From Pogonophryne albipinna (lineage: Eukaryota > Chordata > Actinopteri > Perciformes > Artedidraconidae), in contig CM053250.1 in the NCBI GenBank assembly GCA_028583405.1, positions 41,393,362 through 41,457,361 of the forward strand: a stretch of 64,000 nt of DNA. The letters are read 5' to 3'. The notes beneath the pieces are model-generated. The model had not been told where the DNA came from, did no database searches, and saw nothing but the letters and a program-made list of their open reading frames with translations. Position numbers and translations under genes: made by a program. Within the stretch, counting starts at the first letter, position 1. Every line of letters begins with the position of its first letter. Below are positions 34,100 to 46,241 of this stretch, one piece after another.

Positions 34100-35454
34100 A
34101 TTCCAGCTGGTCTCTGTTGATTTTCTACATTTGGAAGACTGTAGGGGGGGTTATGAATATGTACTTGTCATAATGGACCATTACACTCGGTTCGCACAAG
34201 CATATGCAACTACCAACAAATCAGCCAAGACTGTTGCAGACAAACTGTTTGATGATTTCTGTCTCAAATTTGGTTTCCCAGAAAGATTGCATCATGATTT
34301 GGGGAGGGAATTTGAGAACAAGCTTCTTCACCACCTGAAAACACTGTCAGGCATTCGGGGGTCTCACACTACTCCTTATCATCCCCAAGGAAATGGACAG
34401 ACAGAGAGATTTAACAGGACGTTGCTGTCAATGCTAAGAACACTTACTGAAGAACAGAAACATGACTGGAAAAATCACCTCACTAAAGTCGTACATGCCT
34501 ACAACTGCACAGCTAATGAAGCCACCGGCTATTCTCCATTCTTTCTCCTGTTTGGTAGGCCACCCCGACTGCCTGTTGACCTGCTGTTTGGAATTGAAAA
34601 TCAGGACTGCACAGGCTCCTACCAGGACTATGTGGAGAAGTGGCGAAAGAGGATGACTGAGGCTTATGACATCGCCTCCAGAAATGCTTCCAAGTCAACT
34701 GATAGGGGAAAAAAACAGTATGACAAGAAAGTGTATGGCCCCACACTGCAGGTTGGCAGTCGTGTCCTGGTGAGACATGTGGGTGAGAGGGGAGGACCAG
34801 GTAAAATCCGCCCCCACTGGGAAGACAACATTTATGTTGTCAAAAGTCAGAAAGGGGACATCAGTCCAGTGTTTGAGGTAGTGCCTGAAAGTGGTGGAGG
34901 CAGGACAAGGATCCTCCACAGGAATCTACTTTTACCATGGAACTTCCTCCAGGCCACAGATGATAGATATCAGGCTACCATCCCAACTCGAACAAAGAAA
35001 AGAAACAATTCCACAAACAGACACACATCAACAAACAAACAACAAACAAATGTTGATGATGAATCAGATGATGAATTTAATGATGTAACATTCACCTGGC
35101 CTTCAGCGGAACACCAAAGGATGCCTGCGCTTAACCCCTCTGCTCAGAAGTTCCATCCTCAAGAGGGAAAGATGATCTCGGGAACGAGGGAGCCACTGCA
35201 AAGCAGGGAGGAGGAACAAGAGGAGCAGGTTCACAGTGACATCTGACGAAGGTGAGGAGGATGTTGTGACAACAGCTACAGAGAGCTCAGAGGAGGAAGC
35301 AGTGGAAGACTCGGAGCAGAGGACAATGTATCCAAGACGACAAAGAAAGCAACCACAGACTCTGACTTATGACAAACTTGGCCAGCCTAGTTTCGCAGAG
35401 AGAACCATTTCCACCAAAGAGATAGCTTTAAATGGCTACTGGCGGCCCTGGTAA
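34100..35454 (+). pseudogene. gypsy pol: integrase core and C-terminal region
   Basis: The core holds the three catalytic acids: Asp in VLVIMDHYTRF, Asp in LHHDLGREFENK (the common Gln after it is Leu here), and Glu in GNGQTERFNRTLL. The chromodomain-like or GPY-type end includes VGSRVLVRHVGERGGPGKIR and LHRNLLLPWNFL. The frame ends at 35246, and the acidic C-terminal tail continues in an overlapping frame to 35454 (TISTKEIALNGYWRPW). A frameshift near 34110 separates it from the zinc finger. Confidence 0.88.
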
Positions 35455-35840
35455 TGGACTTGGAAATAAATAAGAAGTAACACTCCTTGCCTCTTTGCAA
35501 GTATACCTAAAGTGCCTTGTGTTAATGTGATTGTTGGCTGAACTTTAGGTGTTGTGTGAATTGGGTTCCAGAATTGATTTAGAAAGGAAAATGATGACCC
35601 TTTCAACAGTATGGACTCATGGTTTTGTAATATGCATCAAAGATGCAAATGTTTGGGTTTTAAAAAAAGAAAAACTGATCAAATCAGTAGTATTCACAAC
35701 TGCAGTGAACAGCAGCTTGTGTATCTCATTAAGAAGTGTTTTATTCAAAATGGCCCATTCTCTTGTCTTACTACCCATGTATTTGTTTAAGACTAGTAGG
35801 TGTAAAAATGTCGAGACGACATTTTGTAAGTAGGGGAGAG

Positions 35841-36400
35841 TGTGACGATATAGTTCACGATGTGTTATGCTCACCTGTTCCACTCTTTGTTTTCCGAATG
35901 CCAGGAAGTATTCTTGCCTCGGAAGACATGTGCTACCAAGCAAGTGTGACGATATAGTTCACGATGTGTTATGTTTATTTGTCTCGTGTCTTTGTGCCAA
36001 CTATGTATGAATGTTTGCATGTTATGTTAACTATTGAAGCAGGGTTAGTTGGTGCATGTAGTTGCCTGTTTTCGCCACAAGGCTCCGCCTGAGGGCGTGA
36101 AGGTGAGGAAGAGCGTTTCTTCCTCGGTGGTTGAGGGAACTGTGACCATCCAATCACCGAGCTGTGGATCTTGCCTACGTCTGTTTCCGGTTTCGTTTAT
36201 GACTGATGTATTTTGCTATACACACATTCCTTCACATTTACATTTTAATTTACATTAAAGTATTTCGTGAGGCCTACTAAAATGTTTTTAAATATAACTA
36301 CGGTTCTAGTTGAAGAGTTTGTAAATTAACATGAACCAAAGCTGTTGCCTGGCAACGCAACCGCACAACGTCACGTCCGTTAATTCCACAAACACACACA
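35841..36400 (+). repeat. Probable 3' LTR of the gypsy element
   Basis: Starts TGTGACGATATAGTTCAC right after a polypurine tract. The same 30-odd bases (gtgacgatatagttcacgat and gtgttatg) recur at 35945, 104 bases downstream, so the LTR start is internally duplicated. No second LTR is in the window for comparison, so the end is a guess. Confidence 0.55.
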
Positions 36401-37470
36401 TGGATTAACATCGATTTAATACATTAATGTAGTCTTTGTTTCTGCTAACAGAGGTGTCGACCAGCTGGGGCAACAAGAAAATCGGCGTAATCGAGTGTGA
36501 CTAATACAAATCATTATTATATTAATATTGACAATAACAACCGACCGTCGGGGTAGCATTTGCTTGGCATTTCCGGGTATTTCTTCACTGGTTAACATGG
36601 GTTAACAATACCGGGTAACTGTCACGTTTGAAGGGACGAAATCGTGACATGTTCACGTCTCCCAGCATGGTAAATCGTCACATGTTCACGTCTTGCCGTG
36701 ATACCGGGTTGGACAGGAGGGAGCCTCATGTGTCACTCCACGGAGTTCACTCCGTCACGGAGGGGGAGTGTATAGGGGTAGGGTGTAGGGCGTGGTTTGG
36801 GATTGGGCCTTAGTGCTTAGTGACAACAAATGTAAACTTCCTGGTTCTCATAAGGATGACATTTGTTGTAGCCAATGAAAGGAGCCAAATGTCCACCTGC
36901 TTCATCGTAATTGGTCCATGATGCGGGGAGGTGGAGATGAATGGCTGTTGTTTAGTAGGGGTATGTTCACGAACACAGCATCTGTGTCGGATTTATGCTT
37001 TTTGAAATCGTTGGCTTTTTTGTATTGACTGATAACAAATAATCGCGCCTATATCATCTGTCTAACGCTAAAGCCTCTACTGCAGTATTTAACCATAAAG
37101 TACAGATAAGAGATAGATAAACTTCAACTTTACTTTTGTATTATCTTACTAATTGGAGGATTTCAGTTATAAATACCTGCTACAAGCTGTCCTGCCATCG
37201 TCTATCACATTGGGCAGCGGCTACTTAACCAATAACCACAACACAAGTTCATCCAGCAGGTAGTCACTGTTGCATTTAGGGTAGTGTAGTGCCTTTACAC
37301 TTAATGTTTTAGCCATCAGTAATGTAATCTAAGTTACACAATATGAAAGTAATGTAATGTGATTACTTTCCGTTACTTTTGGATAACCTCAATATTAAAT
37401 GCAAAGTCAATCAATACAAGAGAAAATAAATAAGTTGTTGTCTTATGTTAGACAACAGAACAAAGTGTCA
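36401..37470. other. No gene recognised
   Basis: Contains a small direct repeat (cgtgacatgttcacgtct, near 36641 and 36675). Otherwise unremarkable. Confidence 0.5.
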
Positions 37471-37476
37471 TTTTAA

Positions 37477-37540
37477 AGGTAGGGTAGGTAAGAATGGAGA
37501 AACCAGCTCGAGTACGCTAGAATTTGAAAGTATGCAGCCG
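37477..37540. mobile_element. Truncated copy of the TTAA MITE
   Basis: aggtagggtaggtaagaatg, then gagaaaccagctcgagta, resembles the left end of the 30271-30643 element and also follows TTAA. No right end follows within 500 bases. Confidence 0.6.
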
Positions 37541-40082
37541 AAAAAAATTCATTGCTCCCCAAGCCTGTGATATGTTAGACATTAACACACATATATCACC
37601 TTTACAGAAACATGAGGGGGAACTATCCCATCTCTCACCAGTAGAGACTGCACAGGAGTTCTGCAGAGACTCAGAGCTCTTCAGAAACAGCAGCAGTTGA
37701 AACAGGCCTTTTAAGGGCATGAGATTTACTATGTGAGTGCACTGAGCTGGGTGTGTTGCATTGTAATGAGGTCTTGCAGGACAGTGAATGCACCCACGTC
37801 AACACAGCTGAATGTGCAGCCATCTGCCCACGCCAGCAACACTCTGTCAACAGGATGCCCATGATGAATCAGTGTGAATAGCATCAAATCAACCGCAAGA
37901 ATATCGTTTTGGAACCTAAGTAAAGAGTACATTTACAGTATAAACAACTTCCAAAGTTGATAAGTGGGTCATAAATCAGTTTGACCTTTGAACCCCTTTG
38001 AACTTAACAAGAACAGTAGCTACATTTGTATCTGTCACGCTTTGCCCCTATTCTGTGAGTATCATAGCCATGCTGATACTTATCTGTAATATATACTGGA
38101 GCTTGGCTGTAGGCTACTTGTCTTTTCAGCCTCTAACTCAGCTCTACAAGCTCTACACGACATCAGAAGCGTGCGGCAAGCCCTGGAGCATTACGTTTTT
38201 ATAAAACATGTCCTCAGGTTGACAAACAGGTCAGAGGTGAATCACAAAAACCCATGTGCTTTTCGTTGTAACCAACATCTGTAAAACCAAAGAAATTAAT
38301 ATGATGCAATATGTTCAGAGTATTATATTTTTGGGTCAATTCTAACAGAGGTTTGTCTCTCTTACACATAAAGACGTCTATTTGCAAAACATACTTTAAT
38401 TATTTATTTTACATTACAGAGGTCTGAGCTCTCCGAGTGCCATTCTACTTCAATAAATCAATACATTTGAAAATCATTTGTATAAGAAAAAGTGTTTCTA
38501 TTTCCGAACTTAGTACTATTTTAGTATTACAAAAAAACAATATGGCCACTCTGGGTTAGCAGTTGAAAAACCTATAGGTGGATAAGACCAGTTTTCCTAA
38601 ATGTGATCTCTATATATCTCCTTCTCTTTTCCTCCTTTCATTCTCTGTTTCAAGCGGGTAGCGACAGAACCAGGCGATACACGTGATATATGATCGTGTA
38701 TTTCAGCACGTTCCAATAAAAGAGAGGCTTTATCACCATGAGGTGAGCTGTGTTCATGCTTCTATACTGATTCAGCTGTCAGCAAGTTGAGACTTGAGAA
38801 GTGAGCCTTGTTAGTTCTGCTTTTCTCTTCCCTCCTCTCATTTGCGTCCCTATATGGTAAATGTTTCACTGCTGAGTGACTGCACAGGAAATCCACCATT
38901 TGAATACCAAGTTCCAAAAAAGAAGAAGAAAAAAAAGCCACACATACACTTTGACAGACACCCGACTTCAAAGTGTTTCTGCATGTGTAAAGCTATTCAG
39001 CGCTGGTTCGCCACATGAAGTTGTAGTCACTATTTCTGTCTTTTGAGGTGCTGCAAAGAAAAAGAAATAAACAATGACTTACAGTTAAAAAGATTCAAAC
39101 CCAAGCATCTTTCTGCTGCTGAGGTTTCATTATCATAGGGTTCGGCCTGTGAGGCCCGTCACAAGGTCTCACAGTAAGACACAAAAACAAATGAGTTCCA
39201 GTATACATTTGTCTTGAATGCCTGCAAGCTTTGCATGTGCTTACTGAAGGATTTCAATAAGGCGGGCCCTGAATCTGGGACATTGTCCACAGAAAACTGG
39301 ACTGATCCCTGTGCCTGTGCAACAACAACATTTACCTTTTGTTTTATTTTGGTAGGTAGAAGTTTATTTGTGTGTTCTGGTGACATGGTGACATGGTGGT
39401 AGTATTATTGGCCACATGAAACTGAACCATTTATGAAATAGACACTTATTAAAAACCATGTCTCCCTCTGTCAGCTTCAGTGAAACACAGCTTCCTCATT
39501 CTGGTCTCTGTGACTGAGCTGATTCATCTGCTGAAATAATCCAGGATGTCGTCACAGCTTGATGTGGGTGTTAGGACTTCTGCCTTCAGGTTGCTTGTAA
39601 AGTGTAACCTTATAAAGACAGCCCTCGTGCAACATGATGTACAGGAGATTTTCCTTTTCAAATCTCACTCTTTTTCTGACATTTGTCAGGTCATCATTGT
39701 AAATAAGAATTTGTTCTTAATTGATTTTCCTGGATAAATAAAGGTTCTACTACTACTACTACTATTTGTTCATCTCGAGGCATACACAATTTAACAGACA
39801 AATACATGTCCAAATGATCAAATCATCCGTTTTATAAGGTAGAGATGCAGTACATTGCATCAATCGGATAACATTATGTTTGCACTCCATCCAGGTGGGG
39901 CAGCTCCAATGCCTGGTACTGTTCACAGTCCTAAAGATTTTAACAATTTAAGAATCACAGGTCATGTCCCTCGTAAAATGTTACCCTGCAAATGTGCATG
40001 TTTTACAATAAGAAGCACTGAAAGGAGCTGTTTCTACTTCCAGCAGCGAACTGTATATCAAGTGGAAACTACCATACAGCCA
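37541..40082. other. No gene supported
   Basis: Short open frames without domains on both strands. A small (CTA)n run is at 39748-39765. A tract near 39690-39745 (cctggataaataaaggttct) resembles a LINE tail in the plus orientation. Confidence 0.45.
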
Positions 40083-40255
40083 GTGGTGGAAGAAGTAGAA
40101 GAACTGTTACTTCAGTCAGAGTTGCAATACTACATTTGAAATGTACTTTAATAAAAGTGTAAAGTAGCATAAACTGAGAATAAGTACCATCAAATTGTAC
40201 CGAAGTATTTAACTTGAGTAGATGTACTTAGTTACCATCCATCACTGCATACAGC
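40083..40255. mobile_element. Fragment of the TACTTTTACTT repeat family (inverted)
   Basis: Begins gtggtggaagaagtagaaga and includes acttgagtagatgtactta, in reverse orientation to the copies at 13.4, 41.0 and 51.2 kb. Confidence 0.5.
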
Positions 40256-41044
40256 CAATGGGTGAGAACAATGAATACTTAAGTGTTGTAAATGTAATAT
40301 TTGTACATTTAGGTATTGCTATACAATCTCATGACTTCTTCTAAGCCTGTATATAACCCACTCCCACACTGTCAAATCACTTCCTTATTATGTTCACTAT
40401 GTACACACCATTGCTGTTTGAGGATAACATTTCTGATATAAATATGCAAGTACATATCTGGTGGCATGATTGAATCAGATTAAAAAAGGAATGTGTGTAT
40501 CCAGTTAGAGTTTTTTAAATCATGAATCATACACATGTAGTTATGGTTTAAAGATCAATGGCTCCATTTGACCATGGCTTCATTTATAGCAATATTACAG
40601 AAGTAGTCCTGGAGAATGAGCGGTCGACCTTTCACTGTCTCCTCGTGGCTACAGAACAGTGTTGTCTGCCAATAAATAACTCTTTTACTGGCAGTCACTG
40701 ATCCGTGCAGAGCAGAGAGTTATAGTTTAATTAAAAGCAGGAAATAGATGAGCATACTGTGTTAGGAATTGGACTGAATGGGGGAGGCGACGATGAATAG
40801 AGAGATAACACTGAATAAGAAGGGAAGTGATGGTTGGAGACAGCTAAAAAGGTATTATGGTCTGACAGAGACAGACAAAGGAAAACATGTATAGGGGAGG
40901 AGGAAAGGAGATATGTGTTGCCTTCAGGTACAACATTGTGATGAGGGTGAGTGGAGCTGTTGAGTGAAGTGTGACAGTCAGAAGAACACTCTCTCTCTTC
41001 TGCTGGGTGACTGACATGGTGAGACAGACCCACACATAGCGCCA
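40256..41044. other. No gene recognised
   Basis: Open frames at 40731-41054 lack any recognisable domain. Confidence 0.45.
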
Positions 41045-41280
41045 CTGGTGTCATAGAACTAAGTACAATTTACTCAAGTACTGTTCTTGAGTATAATATT
41101 GAGGTACTTGTACTTTACTTGAGTTATTTCTAATCATACCACTTTATATAAAATGTATTATAAAATAAATGTAGTGGAGTAAAAAACTCCACGACATTTA
41201 TTTTACAGATTTAGCTACTAGTTTCTTTGCAGATTTGTATTATTTTATAATATAAACAGACCATGAAATAGCCACATACA
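41045..41280 (+). mobile_element. Left half of a TACTTTTACTT-family repeat
   Basis: tttactcaagtactgttctt through the gtagtggagt region matches the left half of the 13.4-kb copy. The matching right half, in the same orientation, is at 51140-51350. Confidence 0.5.
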
Positions 41281-41316
41281 TTACCACAATGTAAGAAACG
41301 TACCGTGACATTCACA

Positions 41317-41400
41317 GTATTTAACTGGCAGCTATTGACAAGTTACTTACTGTAAAATGAATTACAGTAAGTAACTTGTCAATTGCTGCCAGTTAAATAC
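41317..41400. repeat. Near-perfect 39-bp inverted repeat (hairpin)
   Basis: 41317-41355 and 41362-41400 are reverse complements at 38 of 39 positions, with a 6-base loop (aatgaa). The arms contain caagttacttactgtaa. Downstream (to 41720) the same actgtaa/ttacagta motif recurs in looser form, as in a palindromic MITE family. Confidence 0.9.
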
Positions 41401-41720
41401 TGTAAAGGTAATCACAGTATTTACAAGTTTTTATTTACAGTAACAGTGTAAAATGAAAGACAGTAACTTCCAAGTACTGTATTTGTGCTTACAGTAATAG
41501 TGTTTTAACTGTAAAATGAAACCGTAATATTTAATTACTTTATTTTTTGTTATAGCTGTAAAATAAAACAGTAATTTCCAAGCATTGTATTTTTGTTTAC
41601 GGTAATAGTGTTTCCATTGTAAAATAGAAACTTTAATGCTATAATATTAAGTTACAGTATCAGTATTTTAACTGTAAAACAATATATTATAGTATACTTC
41701 ATGTCATGCTGGTAATTTAC

Positions 41721-43054
41721 AGATTACCAGAAATTCTTGACACAATTTTAAAGCTCACCAATAACTGCAGGGAGACAGCAAACACATTTTAACAACGTAT
41801 TCTTAATTGTTGAACGGGATCAAGACCATGTATTTTCTTGTGCTAAATGATAAATATTTTCATCAATAAAACAATCGATATTAATATCCAAAAACATGGA
41901 GATTGCATTTTTAAAACAGTGGCGATAACAAAACAGAATATGAAGCAATTTCTTCTGCCAAGCCATTTTAGAGACGTGCTGTAGTTGAAAAGGTGTCCCG
42001 ACCTCGACACAAACTGGAGAACCCAAATGCACGACCCAGAGACAGTCTTGAATGTAACACATTTTCTTTTTAATGTCATTGAACAGAAAATCCCTCTTAA
42101 CAGAGTAAGGCTCACAAGGAGGAAAAAACTAAGCATAGCAAAAAGAGAACTTAAGATAAACTTAAACTAACAAAACAACCTGACAAGACCGTAAACAACC
42201 CTCTCTTTGCTGAGGCCTGGCACGACCACACGTGGGAACAAACATGAACTGACACAGGACAGGGGGAGACAGGACTATTGAAACATGAGGTGAGTGGGAA
42301 CAGGTGGAAACAAACCGGGGGCGGGGCAGACGATGACGATGGCGGGAAAACACACAAAGGGAGAAAGTAACAGGGCCTGAAATGAGAGACAAGAGCTAAG
42401 CACAAAATAAAACAGGAAATGGAAAACGAGACACGACATGAAACACGGGGACTTAACTAGAGATGAATGACATAAATAGACAGACCTGTCAGGACGCGAA
42501 TAAACATTAAAACCTTACTAAGCATGAAATTACAGACATAATACATAAACATAACTAACACATTTGACGAGACACAACAAAAGGCACTGTTTGGCAAATA
42601 CATTATCACTATTCTTAGATAATACACAATATTTTAAAACACTTTGAATACAAACAACCAAATGCATGCAGGAATGGACCCTGTACTGAACTTACAAACC
42701 TTACACGTGTAAGACATTTTGATAAACTTGCCGAGTACAGTTAGCTTAACTTGCTTTTTCACTAAGCGGCCTGACGTCGGACTGTCAAACTTTGGCTACG
42801 GTTACATAAATTAACTGACAAAATTATTTGTATTAATTACTTTCTTTGTCTCTTGAGTTACCATGTCCATTGGGGGAGTTTACTTCCTGGTTCAGCAAAG
42901 GGCGTGGCCTAGCGCTGAGGACTCATAATACTGCAAGGAGCCAATTGGGACAGATTGGGACAAACCACCTGCTTCCATGTTAAAGGGGGGATTTGGATTT
43001 TGTCAGTGTCCTTTGTGTTTTCTGTTACTATTAATTATCCCTTGGTTCTATTTC
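41721..43054. other. No gene; possible repeat at 41985-42560
   Basis: The segment around 42000-42500 is rich in aacaggaa/gacacag-type text seen in fish dispersed repeats, but I cannot name it or find termini. Confidence 0.35.
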
Positions 43055-43208
43055 GTATAAGGCTTCGCCCTCTAAGGCTATCGCTATTGGGTAATCCCCA
43101 CTGCACGTGTGCAGCACTGACAGATTTATTCCACGCCCACCTATGACGTGGGCCCCACCTCCAGGCTCACTTCCGTATAAATAGGAAGTAGGCCTTACAA
43201 TCCACTCC
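43055..43208 (+). repeat. DIRS left inverted terminal repeat
   Basis: 154 bases, inverted relative to 48640-48791 with few mismatches. It contains a possible TATA-like tataaata (near 43175) shortly upstream of the gag-like ORF. Confidence 0.9.
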
Positions 43209-43321
43209 TACTTTTCTTCAGCACTCCGTTGCAGAAGCATTGACAGGAAAAACAAGTTCTTTTAAGAGCTACTTACTGAAAAACAAACATTCCTCCTAAA
43301 AAGCTTTGTTTTTCTGGTAAG

Positions 43322-44807
43322 ATGGAGACTGGGCAGGAAAGTCAAGGCTGCGTTAGGAGTTGCCCCGCATGCGGGGCGGGCTACATTATGAGTATTGACA
43401 GGCACTCACTGTGTGAGTCCTGCCTGGGAATAGAGCATGCGAACGCTGCTCTTACTCCCGGGGTATCATGCTCGCATTGTGCCCGTCTCCCGCTGGCCCT
43501 CAGACAGCAGAGAGCGGAAGCTCTCGCTGCTGCAGAGGTCGAGGACGATTGGCCCGTCCAGGAGGAGTACTCCGGGGACAAAGCCCTTGACTTCCTGGAT
43601 CCGAGTGGCGGGCACGAGTCGGACGACTACGTCCCCTCCATTCAGGGATCACCGGGTGATTCCCCCATTATCTCTCCCCTCCGGACGGAGGAGACAGGTA
43701 GGGGACCCGGTGTAGGTCCGGTGTATGATCCCGTGATCCCTATCTCCGCCACCTCGGCGTTGCCGTCGATTGGCGGGATACTCCTGGAACTTCCGGAGAT
43801 TTTATCCAAGGCGGCCGCCTGGAGAAATCTCCCCGTTCCACTAGCTCAGGAGAGCTCGCCTCCGGATAATATGTCCGGGGTGTTCTCCCGGGTACACAGG
43901 GTAAGGAGTGACCCGGTCTGGCCACGCTTCCCGGCCATAAGGAAGTACCAGGAGGGGGCGGTGGAGGACCCTGGAGCAATGAAGGCTCCAATAGGGACAT
44001 ACGTGCCCCTCACGAGAGTGGTGGGATTCACGGATGTAGGTTTTCCGACCGTGCCTCCTCTAGAGCCGAACCTCACGGCGTTCTTTGGGGCTAGGCAGGC
44101 CAGCACGGTTACCGGACGGCAACCCATGCTGGCTTCCGCCAAAGATCGGTTTGTCGACCGACAGACGGACCGAATGCACCAGTGTGCGTTTCAGGCGTCA
44201 GCGGCGACGAACAATATAGCGTTGCTGTCAAACTCCATGGTGGAAATATCCGAGCAGTCAAAGACTATGTCCTCAGTGGAGGCTGAGGAGATAGGTAAGG
44301 CGGCCAGTACTGCACTTACACTGTGCGCAGCAGTCGCAGTCTCGCAGGCGTGGATTGCGGCGTGGGCGACACAGGTCCACCGGTATCTCTGGCTACAGCA
44401 GGGGAATACTGGAGGGTGCAGGAAAGGATTTGCTGGAGGCTCCAATCAGTCCGGACGGACTATTTGGACCACAGTTCCACACCATGGTGGAGACTATGAA
44501 GTCTGCGGCAGAGCAGGCAGACGACATAAGGCGTCACGCTAGCTGGCTTCAGGATAAACGTCCTCAGCAACAGCAGCGGCAGCAACGACAGCACCCGCAA
44601 CAGTCTCAACGGGGGCAGCGCGGACAGCGGCGAGAGCAACAACGGCGTCAGAATCGCCCTTCGGCAGCTGCAGGGGCTCCGTCCCAGGTCTCCGCTCCTC
44701 CGCCGCAGAGACAGGATCTGCAGGCGACGAGTCGGAGGGGAAGGAAGAACCCCCGCTCCTGGTCTGCTCCTCCGAGAGAACCTCCGAGGAAGCAGAACCG
44801 AAGATGA
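43322..44807 (+). pseudogene. DIRS gag-like protein
   Basis: Starts METGQESQGCVRSCPACGAG with two Cys pairs (CPACG, CESC) and a third CSHC, suggesting a small zinc-binding head. A conserved-looking region has PLTRVVGFTDVGFPTVPPLE and LTAFFGARQAST. A frameshift near 44400 moves the frame. The continuation (to 44807) ends in a Gln/Arg-rich basic tail (RPQQQQRQQRQHPQQSQRGQ) that would bind nucleic acid. About 490 residues in total. Confidence 0.75.
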
Positions 44808-44813
44808 CTCTTT

Positions 44814-46241
44814 GTGGGGGTTATGTGGGAAGAGAGAATTGTGAATAAAAATGATTCAAAACTCAACAGTGTGTCTGTAGCAACTGTGTCTCACGTATCC
44901 CCCACACTAGTCAGGCTGGCTGCCATTAATCTATTGATTAAAAGGCAGCGGGACTTGTTGCATAAGCCATCTGTTTTTAACCTGTCGGCTAATAAACAGA
45001 GGGACTCGCCGTTTGAGCCAGCTGTGTCTAATCTGTCGGTTAGCAAACAGCTAGGCTCGCTGTATAAGCCTGCGGTATTTAACCAGTCGGTTATAAGACA
45101 GCAGGGCTTGACATTTAAATCGACCGCTTCTACCCTTTCGGGTAACAAGCAGCGCGGTTTTTCCTCTGTCTCCATTGTGCCTACACACAGTCGTATTAAG
45201 CCTAGCACGGCTGTTACGCGTGAGGTGAAAAGCACTGCACACACCTCCGCGAGTGGGAGCGGAAACCCGCCTCAGGGTCCTGTTTATGAGTTTTTTCCTA
45301 AACAGAGACAGGATGAGAGTCGGTGTGTGATGCAGCGTGTGGAGACCCCTGCGCAGCCCTTTAGTGCGGGGCCCCCCTTGGGTTGCTTCACAAGCAATGG
45401 CGGCAAGGGCTCTGGCATGGCTTGTCACCATGACTACCACAGCACAACAAAAACAGGTACGCCCGCTCTCAGAGCGGTGCTCAGAGTGGAGGCGGCTATG
45501 TTTAATGGACCGATGGATGAGCAGGCTGATCAGCAGAGGGTACTCTCTGCAATTTGCCTTACCCCCCCCGCAGTTCAAAGGGATTCAGGAAACACTTCTG
45601 TCATCCCAAGAACAGTGTCTTGCGCTCCAGTCAGAGCTGCGGAAACTCCTGTTAAAGAGAGCAATTTCCAGGGTTCCTCAAGGGGAAGAAAATCAGGGGT
45701 TTTACTCCCGTTATTTTCTTATCCCGAAAAAGACCGGGGGGATGAGACCCATCCTAGATCTGTCAGCATTCAACAGAGTGATACGAAAAAGACCGTTTCA
45801 CATGCTGACAATCAAACAGGTAATGGAGTGTGTTCACCAGGGAGATTGGTGCACCTCCATAGACCTAAAGGATGCTTACCTCCACATAACCATCATCCCA
45901 AAACACAGGAAATTCCTGCATTTTCATTCCAGGGAACAGCGTACCAGTTCAATCGACTGCCGTTCGGATATTCCCTGGCTCCACGTACTTTTTCAAAGTG
46001 TGTGGAGACGGCGCTGGAGCCGCTACGCAGAGGAGGGATGAGAGTGTTATTTTATCTGGACGACCTGCTGTTGCTGGCTCGCTCCAGAGAGGAAGCTGCT
46101 TTACAGACGGTACAACTCGTATCTCACCTGTCAAGCCTGGGTTTCATAATCAATTGGGAGAAGAGCTGTCCTCTTCCTACCCAGATCATCACGTATCTGG
46201 GAATGGAATTCAACTCAGCCCGCATGAGAGCACGAGAATGA
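44814..46241 (+). pseudogene. DIRS reverse transcriptase
   Basis: The N-terminal extension contains four to five degenerate ~23-residue repeats (KPAVFNQSV, EPAVSNLSV, KPSVFNLSA). RT motifs switch between two frames: FYSRYFLIPKKTGGMRPILD, DWCTSIDLKDAYLHITI (catalytic Asp), then YQFNRLPFGYSLAPRTFSK and the catalytic MRVLFYLDDLLLLA. Frame changes near 45380 and 45930 and a TGA at 46239 break it. The Y-L-D-D-L box is typical for DIRS. Confidence 0.88.

Larger units (their letters stand above)
32756..36400 (+). mobile_element. Ty3/gypsy LTR retrotransposon, 5'-truncated
   Basis: Order of domains: RT thumb, RNase H, integrase zinc finger, integrase core, C-terminal tail, polypurine tract (taggggagag, 35831-35840), then the probable 3' LTR starting tgtgacgatatag at 35841. 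Gag, protease, most of RT and the 5' LTR are missing. The LTR's right end is uncertain. Pol organisation fits Ty3/gypsy (integrase after RNase H). Confidence 0.85.

Noticed and set aside
36641..36692. Possible tandem regulatory site (cgtgacatgttcacgtct twice)
   Set aside because: Only two copies and no associated gene; too weak to call a regulatory element.
45051..45578. 175-codon minus-strand frame in the DIRS pol region
   Set aside because: Shadow of the plus-strand pol frames; no domain.
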